From the NCBI GenBank assembly GCA_015232735.1, contig JADFZC010000119.1, forward strand, positions 1 to 7,481: 7,481 bases of DNA. Direction: 5' to 3'. Positions 5,878 through 7,481 of this stretch are shown piece by piece (position 1 is the first letter of the stretch; every line of letters starts with the position of its first letter). The position numbers were made by a program, and so were the translations under genes. This stretch comes from Oligoflexales bacterium. GTDB lineage: Bacteria > Bdellovibrionota > Oligoflexia > Oligoflexales > Oligoflexaceae. The notes beneath the pieces are model-generated. The model had not been told where the DNA came from. It did no database searches and saw only the letters and a list, made by a program, of their open reading frames with translations.

Positions 5878-7038
5878 CTAAGGCGAATCGACCACCAGGA
5901 TGTATTCGACACCGGAGGTGCGTCCCTTGCATTTTGGGGTAAGCGCATTAAACACCCCGTTTTTCCAATATCCCGGCACCCACGACGCTGCTGACATCTT
6001 GCTTCCAACGGTGTTTTCATACCTGGTTGTGCCGCCGCTGCCGCCAGCCGCATAGACATCCGGTCCGCTTGCGGTCATGGCCAGGAGAATTGAGCTTCCC
6101 TGGTCGAGCGACGGCAGTTGGGTCCAGACTTCATTTTTCCAATAGCCTGCGGTGGTGGCACCGGAACTATTATCGATATAACCTCCAACATAAACATCGC
6201 TGCCGCTTACCGCAATCGATGTCACTTCCATATCGCTTTTTGCCGAATCCCCCACAGCCGCCAGGGCTTTCACAGCGCCATTGATCCAATAGACAGGCAG
6301 CTCCACACCCGAATCGTTTTTTGTGTAACCTGCAGCATAAACATTCGTTCCAATTACCGTGATCGCCTTAGCCTCGGAGCTTTTGGCGGGATCAGCCGGC
6401 GTCAATTTGACAAATTCCCAATTTTTCCAGTATCCCGGGACCATGATTTTCTGTTCATTTTGAACCCCTCCGGCTGCATATATGTCGTTGCCGCTGATAG
6501 TCATGTCATTGATCCTGGAGTTGATCTTCTCCGATGTCAGGGCCGTGACAGTATCGTTTTTCCAGTACATGGCGACACTCATTGTCGATTTCTCTGATGA
6601 AAAATAGGATGAATAACCTCCTATGTAAATATCCTCTCCTTTTATGACAATCCTGGCGCCAATAAAATTGGAGAAACCTGCACTGGGAGTCTTCAGATCC
6701 GATAAGACCCCATTTTTCCAGTACACTCCCTTAACGCCGGAAATCACCGAGGGATAGGTGTATCCGGATGCGTAAATCTCAACACCCTTCAATGCCAGTC
6801 CCGTAACGCTTTTTCTCGTTCCGGACGACGGTGCGGGAAGTTCAATCCATTCCCCATTTCTCCAGTACCCTGGAATCTGGACATTGTCGCAGTTTTCCGA
6901 ATGACCTCCCGCATAGATGGTTCTGGTTGCCTTTTCCATAGTGGTGGAGAGCTGGCTTTTCAATTTTTCCTCTCCATCCCGGCAGGACGCAGGACAAAGG
7001 ATCACAATGGGAATGAGTGCATGCAAAAACATCTTCAT
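5878..7038 (-). CDS. Probable lipoprotein with a seven-bladed YWKNG-repeat beta-propeller
   Basis: This 386-residue protein starts with a short signal peptide (Lys2, then hydrophobic residues 4-15) ending in PASC. Cys19 is a plausible lipidation site, although Pro at -3 is atypical. After a short linker (20-38), seven repeats of about 45-58 residues follow, each with a strand ending I/V-Y and then AGG- or SGY-like residues, and later a strand YWKNG. The YW pairs fall at 58, 106, 158, 203, 250, 299 and 357. The last segment VEYILVVDSP (377-386) resembles the first strand of a repeat, the strand missing before the first IYAGG (41-45), so the ring would close by a shared blade. I recognise the repeat style from uncharacterised proteins but know no established function. 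Cell-surface or periplasmic binding is a reasonable inference. The ATG has GGAG eight bases upstream and lies 16 bp after the barrel gene's stop, so the two are probably co-transcribed. Confidence 0.8.
   Translation of the reverse strand: MKMFLHALIPIVILCPASCRDGEEKLKSQLSTTMEKATRTIYAGGHSENCDNVQIPGYWRNGEWIELPAPSSGTRKSVTGLALKGVEIYASGYTYPSVISGVKGVYWKNGVLSDLKTPSAGFSNFIGARIVIKGEDIYIGGYSSYFSSEKSTMSVAMYWKNDTVTALTSEKINSRINDMTISGNDIYAAGGVQNEQKIMVPGYWKNWEFVKLTPADPAKSSEAKAITVIGTNVYAAGYTKNDSGVELPVYWINGAVKALAAVGDSAKSDMEVTSIAVSGSDVYVGGYIDNSSGATTAGYWKNEVWTQLPSLDQGSSILLAMTASGPDVYAAGGSGGTTRYENTVGSKMSAASWVPGYWKNGVFNALTPKCKGRTSGVEYILVVDSP
5881..6921 (-). repeat. Seven tandem propeller-blade repeats inside the lipoprotein gene
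   Basis: On the plus strand the recurring core TTTTTCCA(A/G)TA, the complement of the TAYTGGAAAAA coding YWKN, appears near 5960, 6135, 6427, 6559 and 6714. Diverged copies lie near 6286 and 6859. Spacing is about 135-175 bp. The copies have diverged well beyond the core, so this is an old amplification kept by protein structure. The final blade carries a longer loop (residues about 332-354). Confidence 0.75.
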
Positions 7039-7054
7039 TTATTGATCTCCGCGC

Positions 7055-7481
7055 TTAAAATTGTACACCGAAAACAAACTTCATGCTGACGGTCTCCATT
7101 CGATTTAGCTGTCTGGCCTCGTCCGCACCCATTTCCATTATTTTCTTATAGGTTGGCGTTTGCACATTGTCGGCGCTGTCCACGGTAAGCTTTGGCGTCC
7201 CTCCAAAATTTTTCTCGTACGAAATCCATTCGCCGCCCATATACATATTTTTGTCAAGCATCCAGATATTGCCGACGGCAAGTTCAGCGACAGGTGATGT
7301 GGAGCTCATGACTGCCCTGATTTCATACCTGTTGTCTGTCAGAAGCTCATCGTCGAATCTCAAATCAGACTGAATCCTTCTCATTCCAAGACCAGCTGCA
7401 CCATAACAGCTCTTCGTGAAAAACCATCTCGTCTTGACAAGAGCCATCACCCCGGTTGTGGTCTGTTTTTTTACCTTGACC
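7055..7481 (-). CDS. Outer-membrane beta-barrel protein, C-terminal part (gene runs off the window)
   Basis: The frame is open to the window edge, giving 141 visible residues without a start. An internal GTG at 7448-7450 could be mistaken for the start, but the frame continues upstream with sensible codons and no ribosome site marks the GTG. The visible part alternates polar and hydrophobic residues in barrel-like strands, for example KTRWFFTKSCYGAAGLGMR and VAELAVGNIWMLDKNMYMGG. It ends SMKFVFGVQF, an aromatic terminal strand finishing in Phe, as expected for insertion by the BAM machinery. The strand/turn style recalls uncharacterised outer-membrane proteins of Leptospira-type spirochaetes, a weak resemblance from memory. 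It is the upstream partner of the propeller lipoprotein. Confidence 0.65.
   Translation of the reverse strand, partial: VKVKKQTTTGVMALVKTRWFFTKSCYGAAGLGMRRIQSDLRFDDELLTDNRYEIRAVMSSTSPVAELAVGNIWMLDKNMYMGGEWISYEKNFGGTPKLTVDSADNVQTPTYKKIMEMGADEARQLNRMETVSMKFVFGVQF

Noticed and set aside
6118..6597. A 159-codon plus-strand frame opposite the propeller gene
   Set aside because: It lies wholly antisense to a clear repeat protein. Its Cys/His/Arg-rich translation is a by-product of the repeated codons on the other strand.
7055..7450. Complete small protein starting at the GTG at 7448-7450
   Set aside because: The frame continues upstream to the window edge with no stop and no ribosome site at the GTG, and the protein lacks a signal peptide. 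It is better read as the end of a longer barrel gene.

Overview
The window comes from a diderm (outer-membrane-bearing) bacterium of moderate GC content. The evidence is a partial outer-membrane beta-barrel protein ending in a C-terminal phenylalanine and a neighbouring probable lipoprotein. The barrel's sequence style and the lipoprotein's relaxed lipobox (Pro at -3) remind me of spirochaetes of the Leptospirales type. That is a weak impression, and a deltaproteobacterial or other origin is not excluded.

Layout by position. (1) 27-53 is a GC-rich hairpin just after the first gene's stop codon. (2) 57-1640, minus strand, is a tight two-gene unit: a free-standing acyl carrier protein followed after 3 bp by an ATP-grasp carboxylate-amine ligase. 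(3) 1641-2101 is a 461-bp divergent intergenic region with dyad symmetries and a plausible plus-strand promoter. (4) 2102-3175, plus strand, is a 357-residue protein that I read as a BtrH-like (butirosin H-type) protein. (5) 3154-5762, minus strand, is a three-gene ABC exporter: an ATPase and two ABC-2 permeases of the DUF990 type, translationally coupled. Its last gene overlaps the BtrH-like gene tail-to-tail by 22 bp. (6) 5763-5877 is a short gap with a repeated GATTCA-type motif. (7) 5878-7038, minus strand, is a probable lipoprotein made of seven repeats that should form a seven-bladed beta-propeller. (8) 7055-7481, minus strand, is the 3' end of an outer-membrane barrel gene that runs off the window.

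The most interesting proposal is that the ACP, the ATP-grasp ligase, the BtrH-like protein and the exporter form one compact carrier-protein pathway. In butirosin biosynthesis, an ATP-grasp ligase (BtrJ) loads glutamate on an ACP (BtrI) and BtrH transfers the finished acyl chain from the ACP to an amine acceptor. The same three types of protein sit together here, next to an export system and with no NRPS or PKS module in view. The sequence shows the domains and their proximity. That they make and export a small aminoacyl or peptidyl product is inference, and substrate and product cannot be read from the sequence. The propeller/barrel pair at the right-hand end looks like a separate cell-envelope unit.
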